Shown: positions 24,636-34,054 of the stretch, in pieces
Numbering within the stretch: position 1 is the first letter of the stretch
How the letters are laid out: every line of letters begins with the position of its first letter
Assembly: GCF_024586915.1 (NCBI RefSeq)
Contig: NZ_JANBVS010000014.1
Span: 124,001 to 188,000 of the forward strand
Length of the DNA: 64,000 nucleotides
Reading direction: 5' to 3'
Source: Bradyrhizobium sp. SRS-191
GTDB lineage: Bacteria; Pseudomonadota; Alphaproteobacteria; Rhizobiales; Xanthobacteraceae
Translations under genes and position numbers: made by a program
Notes under the pieces: generated by a model
What the model saw: the letters and a program-made list of their open reading frames with translations, nothing else
Database searches by the model: none
Told to the model about the DNA's origin: nothing

Positions 24636-26282
24636 ATGAGCGCGTCCTCATCAACAAAATCCATGACCATCGGCGAGAGTGGGCTGTCGCTCATTTTCGC
24701 CGTCACCGCCTTCTTGTGCGTCTTCGCTGCGGCGAAGGCACTGGATACGGCCTTCGCGTTTCACGCCTCGCTCGCGGCTGCCGCCAGCGCGGCGTCCGTC
24801 TTCTTCATCCTCAACCGCTACTTCGAGCGCGGTGACCTGCCGCCGCAGGAGATCAACGGCCGGCCGAACTACAATCTCGGGCCGATCAAGTTCTCCTCGT
24901 TCATGGCCATGTTCTGGGGCATCGCCGGCTTCGCCGTCGGCCTCATCATCGCCTCGCAGCTCGCCTGGCCGGCGCTGAACTTCGATCTGCCCTGGACCAG
25001 CTTCGGCCGCCTGCGGCCGCTGCACACCTCGGCGGTGATCTTCGCGTTCGGCGGCAACGTGCTGCTGGCGACCTCGTTCTACGTCGTGCAGCGCACCTGC
25101 CGTGTCCGCCTCGCCGGTGACCTCGCGCCGTGGTTCGTGGTGGTCGGCTACAACTTCTTCATCCTCATCGCGGGCACGGGCTATCTGCTCGGCGTCACCG
25201 AGGGCAAGGAGTACGCGGAGCCCGAATGGTATTCCGACCTGTGGCTGACGATCGTCTGGGTGGTCTACCTGCTGGTCTTCCTGACGACGGTCATCAAGCG
25301 CAAGGAGCCGCACATCTTCGTGGCGAACTGGTTCTATCTGGCCTTCATCGTCACGATCGCCGTGCTGCATCTCGGCAATAACCCGGCGCTCCCGGTGTCG
25401 TTCTTCGGCTCGAAGTCCTACATCGCCTGGGGCGGCGTGCAGGATGCGATGTTCCAGTGGTGGTACGGCCACAACGCGGTCGGCTTCTTCCTGACCGCCG
25501 GCTTCCTCGCCATCATGTACTACTTCATCCCGAAGCGGGCGGAGCGGCCGGTCTATTCCTACCGGCTGTCGATCATCCACTTCTGGGCGCTGATCTTCCT
25601 CTACATCTGGGCCGGCCCGCACCACCTGCACTACACGGCGCTGCCGGACTGGACGCAGACCCTCGGCATGACCTTCTCGATCATGCTGTGGATGCCCTCC
25701 TGGGGCGGCATGATCAACGGCCTGATGACCCTGTCGGGTGCGTGGGACAAGCTGCGGACTGACCCGGTGCTGCGCATGCTGGTCGTGTCGGTCGCCTTCT
25801 ACGGCATGTCGACCTTCGAAGGTCCGATGATGTCGATCAAGGTGGTCAACTCGCTCAGCCACTACACCGACTGGACCATCGGTCACGTGCACTCCGGTGC
25901 GCTCGGCTGGGTCGGCTTCGTGTCCTTCGGCGCGCTGTACTGCCTGGTGCCGTGGATCTGGAACCGCAAGGGTCTCTACAGCCTCAAGCTCGTGAACTGG
26001 CACTTCTGGACGGCCACGCTCGGCATCGTGCTCTACATCTCCGCGATGTGGGTCTCGGGCATCCTGCAGGGCCTGATGTGGCGGTCCTACACGGCGCTCG
26101 GCTTCCTCGAATACTCGTTCATCGAGACCGTCGAGGCGATGCACCCCTTCTACATCATCCGTGCCGCCGGTGGCGCGCTGTTCCTGATCGGCTCACTCAT
26201 CATGGCCTACAATCTCTGGATGACGGTCCGTGTCGGTGAGGAAGAGGTTCAGTCCCCCGTCGCTCTTCAGCCGGCGGAGTGA
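24636..26282 (+). CDS. fixN: CcoN/FixN, catalytic subunit of cbb3 oxidase
   Basis: The 548-residue membrane protein is subunit I of the high-affinity cbb3 cytochrome oxidase, which reduces O2 to water in low oxygen. About 12-14 membrane helices are seen. Haem and CuB histidines are in HTSAVIFAFGGN, WWYGHNAVGF, GPHHLHYT and TIGHVHSGALGW. The start MSASSSTKSMTIGES matches the known start of FixN in Bradyrhizobium. It is the first gene of fixNOQP, 11 bases before fixO, under a perfect FixK2 box. Confidence 0.98.
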   Translation: MSASSSTKSMTIGESGLSLIFAVTAFLCVFAAAKALDTAFAFHASLAAAASAASVFFILNRYFERGDLPPQEINGRPNYNLGPIKFSSFMAMFWGIAGFAVGLIIASQLAWPALNFDLPWTSFGRLRPLHTSAVIFAFGGNVLLATSFYVVQRTCRVRLAGDLAPWFVVVGYNFFILIAGTGYLLGVTEGKEYAEPEWYSDLWLTIVWVVYLLVFLTTVIKRKEPHIFVANWFYLAFIVTIAVLHLGNNPALPVSFFGSKSYIAWGGVQDAMFQWWYGHNAVGFFLTAGFLAIMYYFIPKRAERPVYSYRLSIIHFWALIFLYIWAGPHHLHYTALPDWTQTLGMTFSIMLWMPSWGGMINGLMTLSGAWDKLRTDPVLRMLVVSVAFYGMSTFEGPMMSIKVVNSLSHYTDWTIGHVHSGALGWVGFVSFGALYCLVPWIWNRKGLYSLKLVNWHFWTATLGIVLYISAMWVSGILQGLMWRSYTALGFLEYSFIETVEAMHPFYIIRAAGGALFLIGSLIMAYNLWMTVRVGEEEVQSPVALQPAE

Positions 26283-26293
26283 GGTATCCAACC

Positions 26294-27028
26294 ATGTCAT
26301 TCTGGCAACGACACCAAGTCTTCGAGAAGAACTCGATCATCCTGGTCATCGGCATCCTGCTGGTGATCGCGATCGGCGGCCTCGTCGAGATCACTCCGCT
26401 CTTCTACCTGAAGAGCACGATCGAGGCGGTGGACGGCGTGCGCCCGTATACTCCGCTGGAGCTGGCCGGCCGCAACATCTATGTCCGCGAGGGTTGCTAT
26501 CTCTGCCACTCGCAGATGGTGCGTCCGCTGCGTGACGAAGTGGAGCGCTACGGCCACTTCTCGCTCGCTGCGGAGAGCATGTACGACCACCCGTTCCAGT
26601 GGGGCTCCAAGCGCACCGGTCCGGACCTCGCCCGCGTCGGCAACAAGTACTCCGACGACTGGCACGTCACCCACCTGACCAACCCGCGCGCCATCGTTCC
26701 GCAGTCGATCATGCCCGGCTATCCCTTCCTGAGGGAGACCGAGCTGAACGCCGACAACGTCGCCGACCATCTGAAGACGTTGCGGGCCGTGGGCGTGCCC
26801 TACACCGAGGACCAGATCGCCAACGCCGCCGCCGACTTGAAGGCGCAGGTCGATCCGGACAATGCCGGCGCGGAGGCGCTCACCAAGCGCTATCCGAAGG
26901 CGGTGGTGCGCAACTTCGACGGCAAGGCGGGTGCGCCGACGGAAATGGATGCGCTGGTCGCGTATCTGCAGATGCTCGGCACGCTGGTCGACTTCAAGAT
27001 CTACAACGAAAAAGCCAATCTGCGCTGA
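26294..27028 (+). CDS. fixO: CcoO/FixO, mono-haem cytochrome c subunit of cbb3 oxidase
   Basis: The 244-residue protein has one N-terminal membrane anchor (about residues 13-33) and a periplasmic cytochrome c domain with the haem site CYLCH at residues 68-72 and a methionine-ligand region near IMPGYPFL. It passes electrons to FixN. The ATG at 26294 has GAGG about 10 bases upstream; an in-frame GTG five codons earlier overlaps that site. Position and length are as expected for this subunit. Confidence 0.97.
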   Translation: MSFWQRHQVFEKNSIILVIGILLVIAIGGLVEITPLFYLKSTIEAVDGVRPYTPLELAGRNIYVREGCYLCHSQMVRPLRDEVERYGHFSLAAESMYDHPFQWGSKRTGPDLARVGNKYSDDWHVTHLTNPRAIVPQSIMPGYPFLRETELNADNVADHLKTLRAVGVPYTEDQIANAAADLKAQVDPDNAGAEALTKRYPKAVVRNFDGKAGAPTEMDALVAYLQMLGTLVDFKIYNEKANLR

Positions 27029-27046
27029 GATCGAGAGGCGAGCATC

Positions 27047-27211
27047 ATGAAGCCCATCCTTGCAGTTGAAAACATCGCGTCGTCACTCGTGACGACGCTG
27101 TGGACCCCGATCTTCTTCGCGATCTTCATCGCGATCGTGACCTATGCCCTCTGGCCTCGCAACAAGGCCGCTTTCGACGAGGCGGCGAGCATGCCGTTGC
27201 GGGAGGAGTAA
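27047..27211 (+). CDS. fixQ: CcoQ/FixQ, small subunit of cbb3 oxidase
   Basis: This 54-residue gene begins MKPILAVENIASSLVTTLWT and has one membrane helix (FFAIFIAIVTYALW) followed by a short polar tail ending LREE. It matches the CcoQ family in size, layout and position between fixO and fixP; CcoQ helps stabilise the oxidase. A GAGAGGCGAG ribosome site precedes it, and fixP starts 6 bases after its stop. Confidence 0.93.
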   Translation: MKPILAVENIASSLVTTLWTPIFFAIFIAIVTYALWPRNKAAFDEAASMPLREE

Positions 27212-27217
27212 TTCAAC

Positions 27218-28090
27218 ATGGCTGACCACACTGAAGTCGACAGCGTCTCCGGCACCGCCACCACGGGCCATGCCTGGGACGGCATCAAGGAGCTCAACAC
27301 CCCGCTGCCGCGGTGGTGGGTGATCACCTTCTACATCACCATCGTCTGGGCGATCGGCTACTGGATCGTGTATCCGGCCTGGCCGACCATCACCAGCAAC
27401 ACCACGGGCCTGTTCGGCTACTCGTCCCGCGCGGACGTGGCGGTCGAGCTCGCCAATCTCGAGAAGATCCGCGGCGCCAAGATGGCAGCGCTCGCGACCG
27501 CCTCGCTCGCCGACATCGAAAAGGATCCGGCGATGCTGGCCCTGGCGCGTGCCAAGGGCAAGACCGTGTTCGGCGACAATTGCGCCGCCTGCCACGGCAC
27601 GGGTGCGGCCGGCGCCAAGGGTTTTCCGAACCTGAACGACGACGACTGGTTGTGGGGCGGCTCGCTGGAGCAGATCCAGCAGACCCTGCTGTACGGCGTC
27701 CGCTCGGGTCATCCGAAGACCCGTGAAGGCCAGATGCTCGCCTTCGGCAAGGACGGTGTCCTGAAGCCGGCGGAGATCATCACGGTCGCCAACTACGTCC
27801 GGGAATTGGCCGGCCTGCCCACGCGGCAAGGTTATGACGCCAAGGCCGGCGCCAAGATCTTCGCCGAGAATTGCGCGGCGTGCCATGGCGACAACGCCAA
27901 GGGCAATCCGGAGGTCGGCGCGCCCAACCTCACGGACAAGATCTGGCTGTACGGCTCGGACGAGGCGACCCTGATCGAGACCATCACCAATGGTCGCGCC
28001 GGTGTCATGCCGGCCTGGGAAGGTCGTCTCGACCCGACCACGATCAAGGCGATGGCGGTCTATGTCCACTCGCTGGGCGGGGGAAAGTAA
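27218..28090 (+). CDS. fixP: CcoP/FixP, di-haem cytochrome c subunit of cbb3 oxidase
   Basis: The 290-residue protein has an N-terminal segment with one membrane helix (about residues 33-52) and two periplasmic cytochrome c domains with haem sites CAACH at residues 122-126 and 219-223. It accepts electrons from soluble cytochrome c or the bc1 complex and hands them to FixO. It is the last gene of the fixNOQP operon; the next box and gene (fixG) follow after about 100 bases. Confidence 0.97.
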   Translation: MADHTEVDSVSGTATTGHAWDGIKELNTPLPRWWVITFYITIVWAIGYWIVYPAWPTITSNTTGLFGYSSRADVAVELANLEKIRGAKMAALATASLADIEKDPAMLALARAKGKTVFGDNCAACHGTGAAGAKGFPNLNDDDWLWGGSLEQIQQTLLYGVRSGHPKTREGQMLAFGKDGVLKPAEIITVANYVRELAGLPTRQGYDAKAGAKIFAENCAACHGDNAKGNPEVGAPNLTDKIWLYGSDEATLIETITNGRAGVMPAWEGRLDPTTIKAMAVYVHSLGGGK

Positions 28091-28118
28091 CGGAAATCCA
28101 ACGGAACTTTCCTTCCAA

Positions 28119-28132
28119 TTGAGCTGGATCAA
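28119..28132 (+). promoter_or_regulatory. FixK2 box before fixG
   Basis: TTGAGCTGGATCAA fits TTGA-N6-TCAA exactly. Its centre is about 63 bases before the fixG ATG, the same spacing as at fixN. Confidence 0.85.
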
Positions 28133-28187
28133 CTGAGCGGCCGGAGGTGGGCATACCTTCGGCCGCAACTGCGAGAAGACCCCAGCC

Positions 28188-29684
28188 ATGAACCTTACGG
28201 TAAAACCCGACGACCTGAAGCCTCAGGAGGCGCAGCCGCAAGTTCTGCAGCCGGTGGACGACTACGGTCCACTGTACGCGCCCACCAAGAAGGTCTATCC
28301 GCAGAGCGTTTCGGGCACCTTCCGCCGGATCAAATGGGGCCTGATGGGCTTCTGCCTGGGCGTCTACTATTTCCTGCCGTTCGTGCGCTGGAATCGCGGT
28401 CTGGGCGCGCCCGACCAGGCGGTGCTGATCGACTTCCCGAACCACCGCTTCTATTTCTTCTTCATCGAGCTGTGGCCGCAGGAGGTGTATTATTTCACCG
28501 GCCTCTTGATCATCGCCGCCATCGGCCTGTTTCTGATGAACGCGATCGGCGGCCGCATCTGGTGCGGCTATCTCTGCCCGCAGACGGTGTGGACCGACCT
28601 GTTCTACGCCGTGGAGCGCCTGATCGAAGGCGACCGGCGCGAGCGCATGAAGAAGGACGCCTCCAGCGACCCGATGAAGCTGGAGCGCATCTCCGAGCTC
28701 GTCCTCAAGCATTCGATCTGGCTAATGATCGCCTGGTGGACCGGCGGCGCCTGGGTGCTGTATTTCAGCGACGCGCCGACCCTGGTGAAGGACCTCGTCA
28801 CCTTCCAGGGACCGCCGCTCGCCTATATCTGGATCGCGATCCTGACCGCGACGACCTACACGCTCGCCGGCTTCATGCGCGAGCAGGTCTGTGTCTACAT
28901 GTGCCCGTGGCCGCGCATCCAGGCGGCGCTGACCGACGAATGGGCGCTGAACGTCACCTATCGCTATGACCGCGGCGAGAACCGCATGTCGGTCAAGAAG
29001 GCGGCCGAGCTGCGCGCGCTGGGCCAGCCGGCCGGCGATTGCATCGACTGCAAGCAATGCGTCGCGGTGTGCCCGACCGGCATCGACATCCGCGACGGCT
29101 CGCAGATGGACTGCATCCAATGCGGCCTGTGCATCGACGCCTGCGACACGGTCATGACCAAGATCGGCCGTCCGACGCGGCTGATCGGCTATGACAACGA
29201 CATCAACATCCACCGCCGCCAGGAAGGCAAGCCGCCGGTCTACAAGCTCGTGCGCGCCCGCACGGTCGCCTACGCCGCGATCATCGCCGTCGTTGGCGGC
29301 GCGATGGTCTACAAGCTCGCGACCCGCTCGCTGCTCGACGTCAACGTGCTGCACGACCGCAACCCGATCGCGATCAAGCTGTCCGACGGCTCGATCCGCA
29401 ACGCCTATACGGTGCGCGTCCTCAACAAGCACGGCTTCGATCGCGTGATCGCCATCGACATCGAGGGTCCGGTGAATTCGACGGTCCACGTCGTCGGCGC
29501 CGATTCCGTGACGCCCGACCGTCCGATGATCGTGATCGGCCGCGACCAGACCGAGGAGCTGCGCCTGCTGGTCACCGCGCCCGAGGAAAGCAATCCCGAG
29601 AAGTCGATCCCGGTGAAGTTCCACATCACCGACATCGGCCTCGGCGTCGTCGCCTCCGCCACCGATAATTTCGTCAGCCCGTAA
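28188..29684 (+). CDS. fixG: CcoG/FixG, membrane iron-sulfur protein for cbb3 assembly
   Basis: The 498-residue protein has about five membrane helices and two 4Fe-4S ferredoxin motifs in the segment CIDCKQCVAVCPTGIDIR and CIQCGLCIDACD (about residues 285-325). CcoG reduces copper(II) during copper delivery to cbb3 oxidase. A C-terminal domain of immunoglobulin-like type follows the last helix. It heads the fixGHIS operon, whose other members insert copper and assemble the oxidase. Confidence 0.96.
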   Translation: MNLTVKPDDLKPQEAQPQVLQPVDDYGPLYAPTKKVYPQSVSGTFRRIKWGLMGFCLGVYYFLPFVRWNRGLGAPDQAVLIDFPNHRFYFFFIELWPQEVYYFTGLLIIAAIGLFLMNAIGGRIWCGYLCPQTVWTDLFYAVERLIEGDRRERMKKDASSDPMKLERISELVLKHSIWLMIAWWTGGAWVLYFSDAPTLVKDLVTFQGPPLAYIWIAILTATTYTLAGFMREQVCVYMCPWPRIQAALTDEWALNVTYRYDRGENRMSVKKAAELRALGQPAGDCIDCKQCVAVCPTGIDIRDGSQMDCIQCGLCIDACDTVMTKIGRPTRLIGYDNDINIHRRQEGKPPVYKLVRARTVAYAAIIAVVGGAMVYKLATRSLLDVNVLHDRNPIAIKLSDGSIRNAYTVRVLNKHGFDRVIAIDIEGPVNSTVHVVGADSVTPDRPMIVIGRDQTEELRLLVTAPEESNPEKSIPVKFHITDIGLGVVASATDNFVSP

Positions 29685-29702
29685 GCTCGAGGGAGCCCGT
29701 CC

Positions 29703-30203
29703 ATGGCCAGCCGTTCCAAACCGTCCTTTCAGCTGACCGGACGCATGGTGCTCGCGATGCTCATCGGTTTCTTCGGGCTCGTGATCGGCGTCAACGTCTA
29801 CATGATGAAGATGGCGATCTCGACGCTCCCGGGCACCGACGTCGACAGCGCCTATAGCGCCAGCCTCGGCTACGAGAAGGAGATCGCGGCGGCGCGTGAC
29901 CAGGAGGCGCGGCGCTGGAAGGTGGAGGCGCATATCGAGCGCAGCGCCGCCGGCGCGGCCGTGGTGCAGGTCAACGCCCGTGACGCCAGCGGCAACCCGG
30001 TCTCCGGCGTGAAATTCCAGGGCCGGCTCGAGCGCCCGGCCGATAAGCGCGCCGACCAGGAGGTCGATCTCGCCGAGGTCGGCATCGGCGTCTATCGCGG
30101 GACCGCCGAGGCGATTGCGCCCGGTCAGTGGGACCTCGTGCTCGAAGGCGATTCCAGCGGCCGGCGGCTGTTCCTGTCGAAGAACCGCGTGCTGCTGAAC
30201 TGA
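29703..30203 (+). CDS. fixH: CcoH/FixH, cbb3 oxidase assembly protein
   Basis: The 166-residue protein has one N-terminal membrane anchor (residues 14-33) and a periplasmic domain. It fits the FixH family in length, layout and position between fixG and fixI. FixH is needed for stable assembly of the oxidase and contacts it directly in other bacteria. It lies 18 bases after fixG and 14 before fixI. Confidence 0.92.
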   Translation: MASRSKPSFQLTGRMVLAMLIGFFGLVIGVNVYMMKMAISTLPGTDVDSAYSASLGYEKEIAAARDQEARRWKVEAHIERSAAGAAVVQVNARDASGNPVSGVKFQGRLERPADKRADQEVDLAEVGIGVYRGTAEAIAPGQWDLVLEGDSSGRRLFLSKNRVLLN

Positions 30204-30217
30204 AGGACGGACCGATC

Positions 30218-32419
30218 ATGCACGTGACGCGTGACTTCTCCCATTACGTCAAGGATCTCGGCGCCGGCCTGAAGCACATCGACCTCGCGGTCGAGGGCGT
30301 CAGCTGCGCCGGCTGCATGGCCAAGATCGAGCGCGGCCTGTCGGCACTGCCCGACGTCACCTTGGCGCGGGTCAATCTCACCGACCGCCGCGTTGCGCTG
30401 GAGTGGAAGCAGGGCACGCTCGATCCGGCCAAGTTCATCGATCGCCTCGCCGAGCTCGGCTACAAGGCCTACCCGTTCGAGAAGGCCAGTGCGGAAGCGA
30501 CCGAGGCCGAGGAGTCGCGCTTCCTGCTGCGCTGCCTCGGCGTCGCGGCGTTCGCGACCATGAACGTGATGATGCTGTCGATCCCGGTGTGGTCCGGCAA
30601 TGTCAGCGACATGCTGCCCGAGCAGCGCGACTTCTTCCACTGGCTGTCGGCGGTGATCGCGCTGCCGGCTGCGGCCTATGCCGGCCAGCCGTTCTTCCGC
30701 TCCGCGTGGCGCGCCTTGAAGACCGGCAACGTCAACATGGACGTGCCGATCTGCATCGGCGTGATCCTCGCGTTGGGCATGTCGATCGTCGAAACCTTCC
30801 ATCACGCCGAGCACGCTTATTTCGACGCCGCGATCATGCTGCTGGCCTTTCTCCTGGTCGGCCGCTATCTCGATCAGAGCATGCGGCGGCGGACCCGCGC
30901 GGTCGCCGGCAATCTCGCCGCGTTGAAGGCAGAGACCGCGACCAAGTTCATCGGTCCCGACGAGATTTCCGAGGTGCCTGTCGCCGCCGTCCGCGCCGGC
31001 GATCTGGTGCTGCTGCGCCCCGGCGAGCGCTGCGCCGTCGACGGCGTCGTGGTCGAGGGCCGCTCCGAGATCGACCAGAGCCTGATCACTGGCGAGACGC
31101 TGTATGTGCCGGCCGAGCAGGGCACCGCGGTCTATGCCGGCTCGCTCAACATCTCCGGCACCCTGCGCGTCCGCGTGTCTGCGGCGGCTGAAGGCACCTT
31201 GCTCGCCGAGATCACCCGCCTGCTCGATACCGCGCTGCAGGCGCGTTCGCGCTACATGCGGCTCGCCGACCGGGCTTCGCGGCTGTATGCGCCGGTGGTG
31301 CATGCCACAGCGGCGCTGACCGTGCTCGGCTGGGCGCTGGCCGGCGCGAGCTGGCACGATGCCATCGTCACCGGCATCGCCGTGCTGATCATCACCTGTC
31401 CCTGCGCGCTCGGCCTTGCCATTCCCACCGTGCAGACGGTCGCGTCCGGCGCGATGTTCAAGTCCGGCGTGCTGCTCAATGCGGGCGACGCGATCGAGCG
31501 GCTCGCCGAGGCCGAGCATGTCATCTTCGACAAGACCGGCACGCTGACTCTGCCTGAGCTCGAAGTGGTCAACGCCGCGGACATTCCAGCCGACATCTTC
31601 TCCGTGGCCGGCCAGCTCGCATTGTCGAGCCATCATCCGGTCGCGGCGGCGGTCGCCCAGGCCGCCAAGTCGAGGTCGCCTTTGATGGGCGCAGTCGAGG
31701 AGCCGGGGCAGGGCGTCCGCGCCGTCGTCGACGGCGTCGAGATCCGGTTGGGACGTCCAGCCTTTTGCGGCGCCGAGGCGCTGGTGGCGCAGCACGCGAG
31801 CGTCGATCCCGAAGCCTCCGTCGTCGCCTTCAGCCGTGGCGATCAGAAGTATCTGTTCTCCGTGCGTCAGGGCCTCCGTCCCGATGCCGCGAAGATCGTC
31901 GCCGGCCTGCAGCGCCGCGGCATCAAGGTCGAGATCCTCTCGGGCGACCGCGAGGCGGCCGTCGCCGCTGCCGCGAAGGCGCTGGGGATCTCCGAGTGGC
32001 GCGCCGGCGTGACGCCGGCCGACAAGATCGCCCGCGTCGAGGAGCTGAAGCGCGCGGGCGTGAAGGTCATGATGGTCGGCGACGGCATGAACGACGCGCC
32101 GTCGCTCGCCGCAGCCCATGTCTCGATGTCGCCGATCTCGGCCGCGCATCTCAGCCAGGCCACCGCCGATCTCGTCTTCCTCGGCCGCCCTTTGGCACCG
32201 GTGCTCGCTGCGGTGGACTACGCCCGCAAGGCGCTGCACCTGATGCGGCAGAATTTGTGGCTGGCCGTGCTCTACAATGTCCTCGCAGTGCCGCTCGCCA
32301 TCAGCGGCGTCGTCACGCCATTGATCGCCGCGGCCGCGATGTCGGGCTCGTCGATCCTGGTCATGCTGAACGCGTTGCGGGCCCGCAGGGTCCGTGAGGA
32401 GGCCGCGTCATGGAAGTGA
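30218..32419 (+). CDS. fixI: CcoI/FixI, copper-transporting P-type ATPase
   Basis: The 733-residue P1B-type ATPase carries copper across the membrane for cbb3 oxidase assembly. It has an N-terminal heavy-metal domain with CAGC at residues 30-33, the membrane CPC motif (ITCPCALGL), the phosphorylated DKTGT loop and the GDGMNDAPS hinge. The ATG giving MHVTRDFSHY is preceded by AAGGA; the frame is open further upstream, but that part overlaps fixH. It overlaps fixS by 10 bases. Confidence 0.96.
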   Translation: MHVTRDFSHYVKDLGAGLKHIDLAVEGVSCAGCMAKIERGLSALPDVTLARVNLTDRRVALEWKQGTLDPAKFIDRLAELGYKAYPFEKASAEATEAEESRFLLRCLGVAAFATMNVMMLSIPVWSGNVSDMLPEQRDFFHWLSAVIALPAAAYAGQPFFRSAWRALKTGNVNMDVPICIGVILALGMSIVETFHHAEHAYFDAAIMLLAFLLVGRYLDQSMRRRTRAVAGNLAALKAETATKFIGPDEISEVPVAAVRAGDLVLLRPGERCAVDGVVVEGRSEIDQSLITGETLYVPAEQGTAVYAGSLNISGTLRVRVSAAAEGTLLAEITRLLDTALQARSRYMRLADRASRLYAPVVHATAALTVLGWALAGASWHDAIVTGIAVLIITCPCALGLAIPTVQTVASGAMFKSGVLLNAGDAIERLAEAEHVIFDKTGTLTLPELEVVNAADIPADIFSVAGQLALSSHHPVAAAVAQAAKSRSPLMGAVEEPGQGVRAVVDGVEIRLGRPAFCGAEALVAQHASVDPEASVVAFSRGDQKYLFSVRQGLRPDAAKIVAGLQRRGIKVEILSGDREAAVAAAAKALGISEWRAGVTPADKIARVEELKRAGVKVMMVGDGMNDAPSLAAAHVSMSPISAAHLSQATADLVFLGRPLAPVLAAVDYARKALHLMRQNLWLAVLYNVLAVPLAISGVVTPLIAAAAMSGSSILVMLNALRARRVREEAASWK

Positions 32420-32595
32420 TGATCATCCTGGTGCCGCTGGCGCTGGCGCTTGGCCTTGCCGGCCTGGTCGGCTTCCTCTGGTCGCTGAAGAGCGGCCAGT
32501 ATGAGGATCTCGAAGGCGCGGCCTGGCGCGCCATCGCCGACGATGACGAGCCGGCCGCCCCGGCTCAGCCGGAGGCTGCGCCCTCGAGGCCCTGA
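32410..32595 (+). CDS. fixS: CcoS/FixS, cbb3 oxidase maturation protein
   Basis: The 61-residue protein has one N-terminal membrane helix (MIILVPLALALGLAGLVGFLW) and the conserved KSGQYEDLEG motif of CcoS, followed by an acidic Pro/Ala-rich tail. CcoS is needed for insertion of haem and copper into the oxidase. It overlaps fixI and ends the operon. Confidence 0.93.
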   Translation: MEVMIILVPLALALGLAGLVGFLWSLKSGQYEDLEGAAWRAIADDDEPAAPAQPEAAPSRP

Positions 32596-32706
32596 CCCCC
32601 GTACCACCCATGTGAGCGCTGACCCTGTCGCATCGATCGCCGGCGTCGTAACAATGACGCGGCAAGGGCGAACAGACCAAGAGTTCACGTGGATGACGAG
32701 GCAGAC

Positions 32707-33861
32707 ATGGCCGAGGGCGGCGAGACGACGCGCGCGATGATCGATCGCAGCAAGCTTCCCGGGCAGGTGGTCCTGGTGCTGCAGGGCGGCGGCGCGCTCG
32801 GCGCGTATCAGGCAGGCGTCTATCAGGCTCTGAGCGAAGCCGGCGTGGAGCCGGATTGGGTGATCGGGACCTCGATCGGCGCCATCAACGCGGCCCTGAT
32901 CGCCGGCAGTCCGGTGCAGCAGCGTACGGCGCGGCTGCGCGAGTTCTGGATGCGGATGCACGCCCGCCCGATCTGGGGCCACCCCACCGCATGTCCGGAG
33001 CTCGACGACAGGCTGTCCTATTGGACGACCCTGATGCACGGGATCCGCGGCTTCTTCACGCCCAACGCGCTGGCCCATGCCGGCGACATGTTTGCGCTCG
33101 GGGCCGAGCAGGCGGGCTACTACACCACCGCTCCGTTACGCGAGACGCTGAAGGAGCTGGTCGATTTCGATCTTCTGAACAAGGGGGACCTCCGCCTCAC
33201 CGTCGGAGCGGCGCATGTTCGGACCAGCCGCATGCGCTATTTCGACAGCCGTGACGGCGTGCTCGATGTCCGTCACATCCTCGCGTCAGGCGCACTCCCG
33301 CCGGCCTTTCCGGCCGTCCGCATCGACGGCGAGCTGTACTGGGACGGTGGCATCCTCTCGAACACGCCGACCGAGGTCGTGTTCGACGACAATCCGCGCC
33401 GGAATTCGCTGATCTTCGCGGTCAATCTTTGGAATCCCGACGGCCCCGAGCCCGCGACGATGGCGGAGGTGTTCAACCGCCACAAGGACGTCCAATATGC
33501 GAGCCGCATGGGCAGCCAGATCGCCCGCCAGGAGCAGATTCACCGGCTCCGCCACATCATCAAGGAACTCGCTGGGCGGCTGCCGCAACAGGCCATCGAT
33601 GATCCGGCCGTACGCGAGCTCGTCAGCTATGGCTGCCAGACCCGGATGCATGTCGTCCAGCTGCTCGCGCCACAATTGGAGCGCGAGAGCCACGCGAAGG
33701 ACGTCGACTTCACCGAGCGTGGCATCACCGCGCGCTGGAGCGCAGGCTATCAGCAGACCCGATCAGTGTTGCAGCGAATGCCCTGGATGGGGGAGTTCGA
33801 CCCGCTGGCGGGCGTAGTGCTGCATGATCCGGACGTTGCGACCGCAGCCGCTGCCGAATGA
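32707..33861 (+). CDS. Patatin-like phospholipase
   Basis: The 384-residue protein has a patatin domain: oxyanion loop GGGALGAYQAG at residues 27-37, nucleophile Ser56 in GTSIG, and the catalytic aspartate in WDGGILSNTP. It is expected to cleave acyl chains from phospholipids or other lipids. The C-terminal 120 residues belong to a domain often found after bacterial patatins of this type. I chose the ATG at 32707 (MAEGGETTRAM), with GAGG 5 bases upstream; a GTG at 32689 is an alternative. The substrate is unknown, and no FixK box precedes it. Confidence 0.88.
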   Translation: MAEGGETTRAMIDRSKLPGQVVLVLQGGGALGAYQAGVYQALSEAGVEPDWVIGTSIGAINAALIAGSPVQQRTARLREFWMRMHARPIWGHPTACPELDDRLSYWTTLMHGIRGFFTPNALAHAGDMFALGAEQAGYYTTAPLRETLKELVDFDLLNKGDLRLTVGAAHVRTSRMRYFDSRDGVLDVRHILASGALPPAFPAVRIDGELYWDGGILSNTPTEVVFDDNPRRNSLIFAVNLWNPDGPEPATMAEVFNRHKDVQYASRMGSQIARQEQIHRLRHIIKELAGRLPQQAIDDPAVRELVSYGCQTRMHVVQLLAPQLERESHAKDVDFTERGITARWSAGYQQTRSVLQRMPWMGEFDPLAGVVLHDPDVATAAAAE

Positions 33862-34054
33862 CGGCTGAAACTCTTCAAGCCAGCCGTGTCTTAGTTCGAC
33901 TGATCTGCATCGTATTACCTTCGTAAAAGGCGCAGTTAAGGGATTAGTCGCCATTTGTTCTTAATCATCATGACGCGGCAGCGGAGCCGCGATCCATGAT
34001 TGCCGACAGTATCGAGTCACAGCGCGGCAGATGACAATCGATTGGGAATGACCG

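Noticed and set aside
30125..32239. Long open frame of 704 codons on the minus strand
   Set aside because: It lies opposite fixI, whose motifs are complete, and shows no domain of its own.
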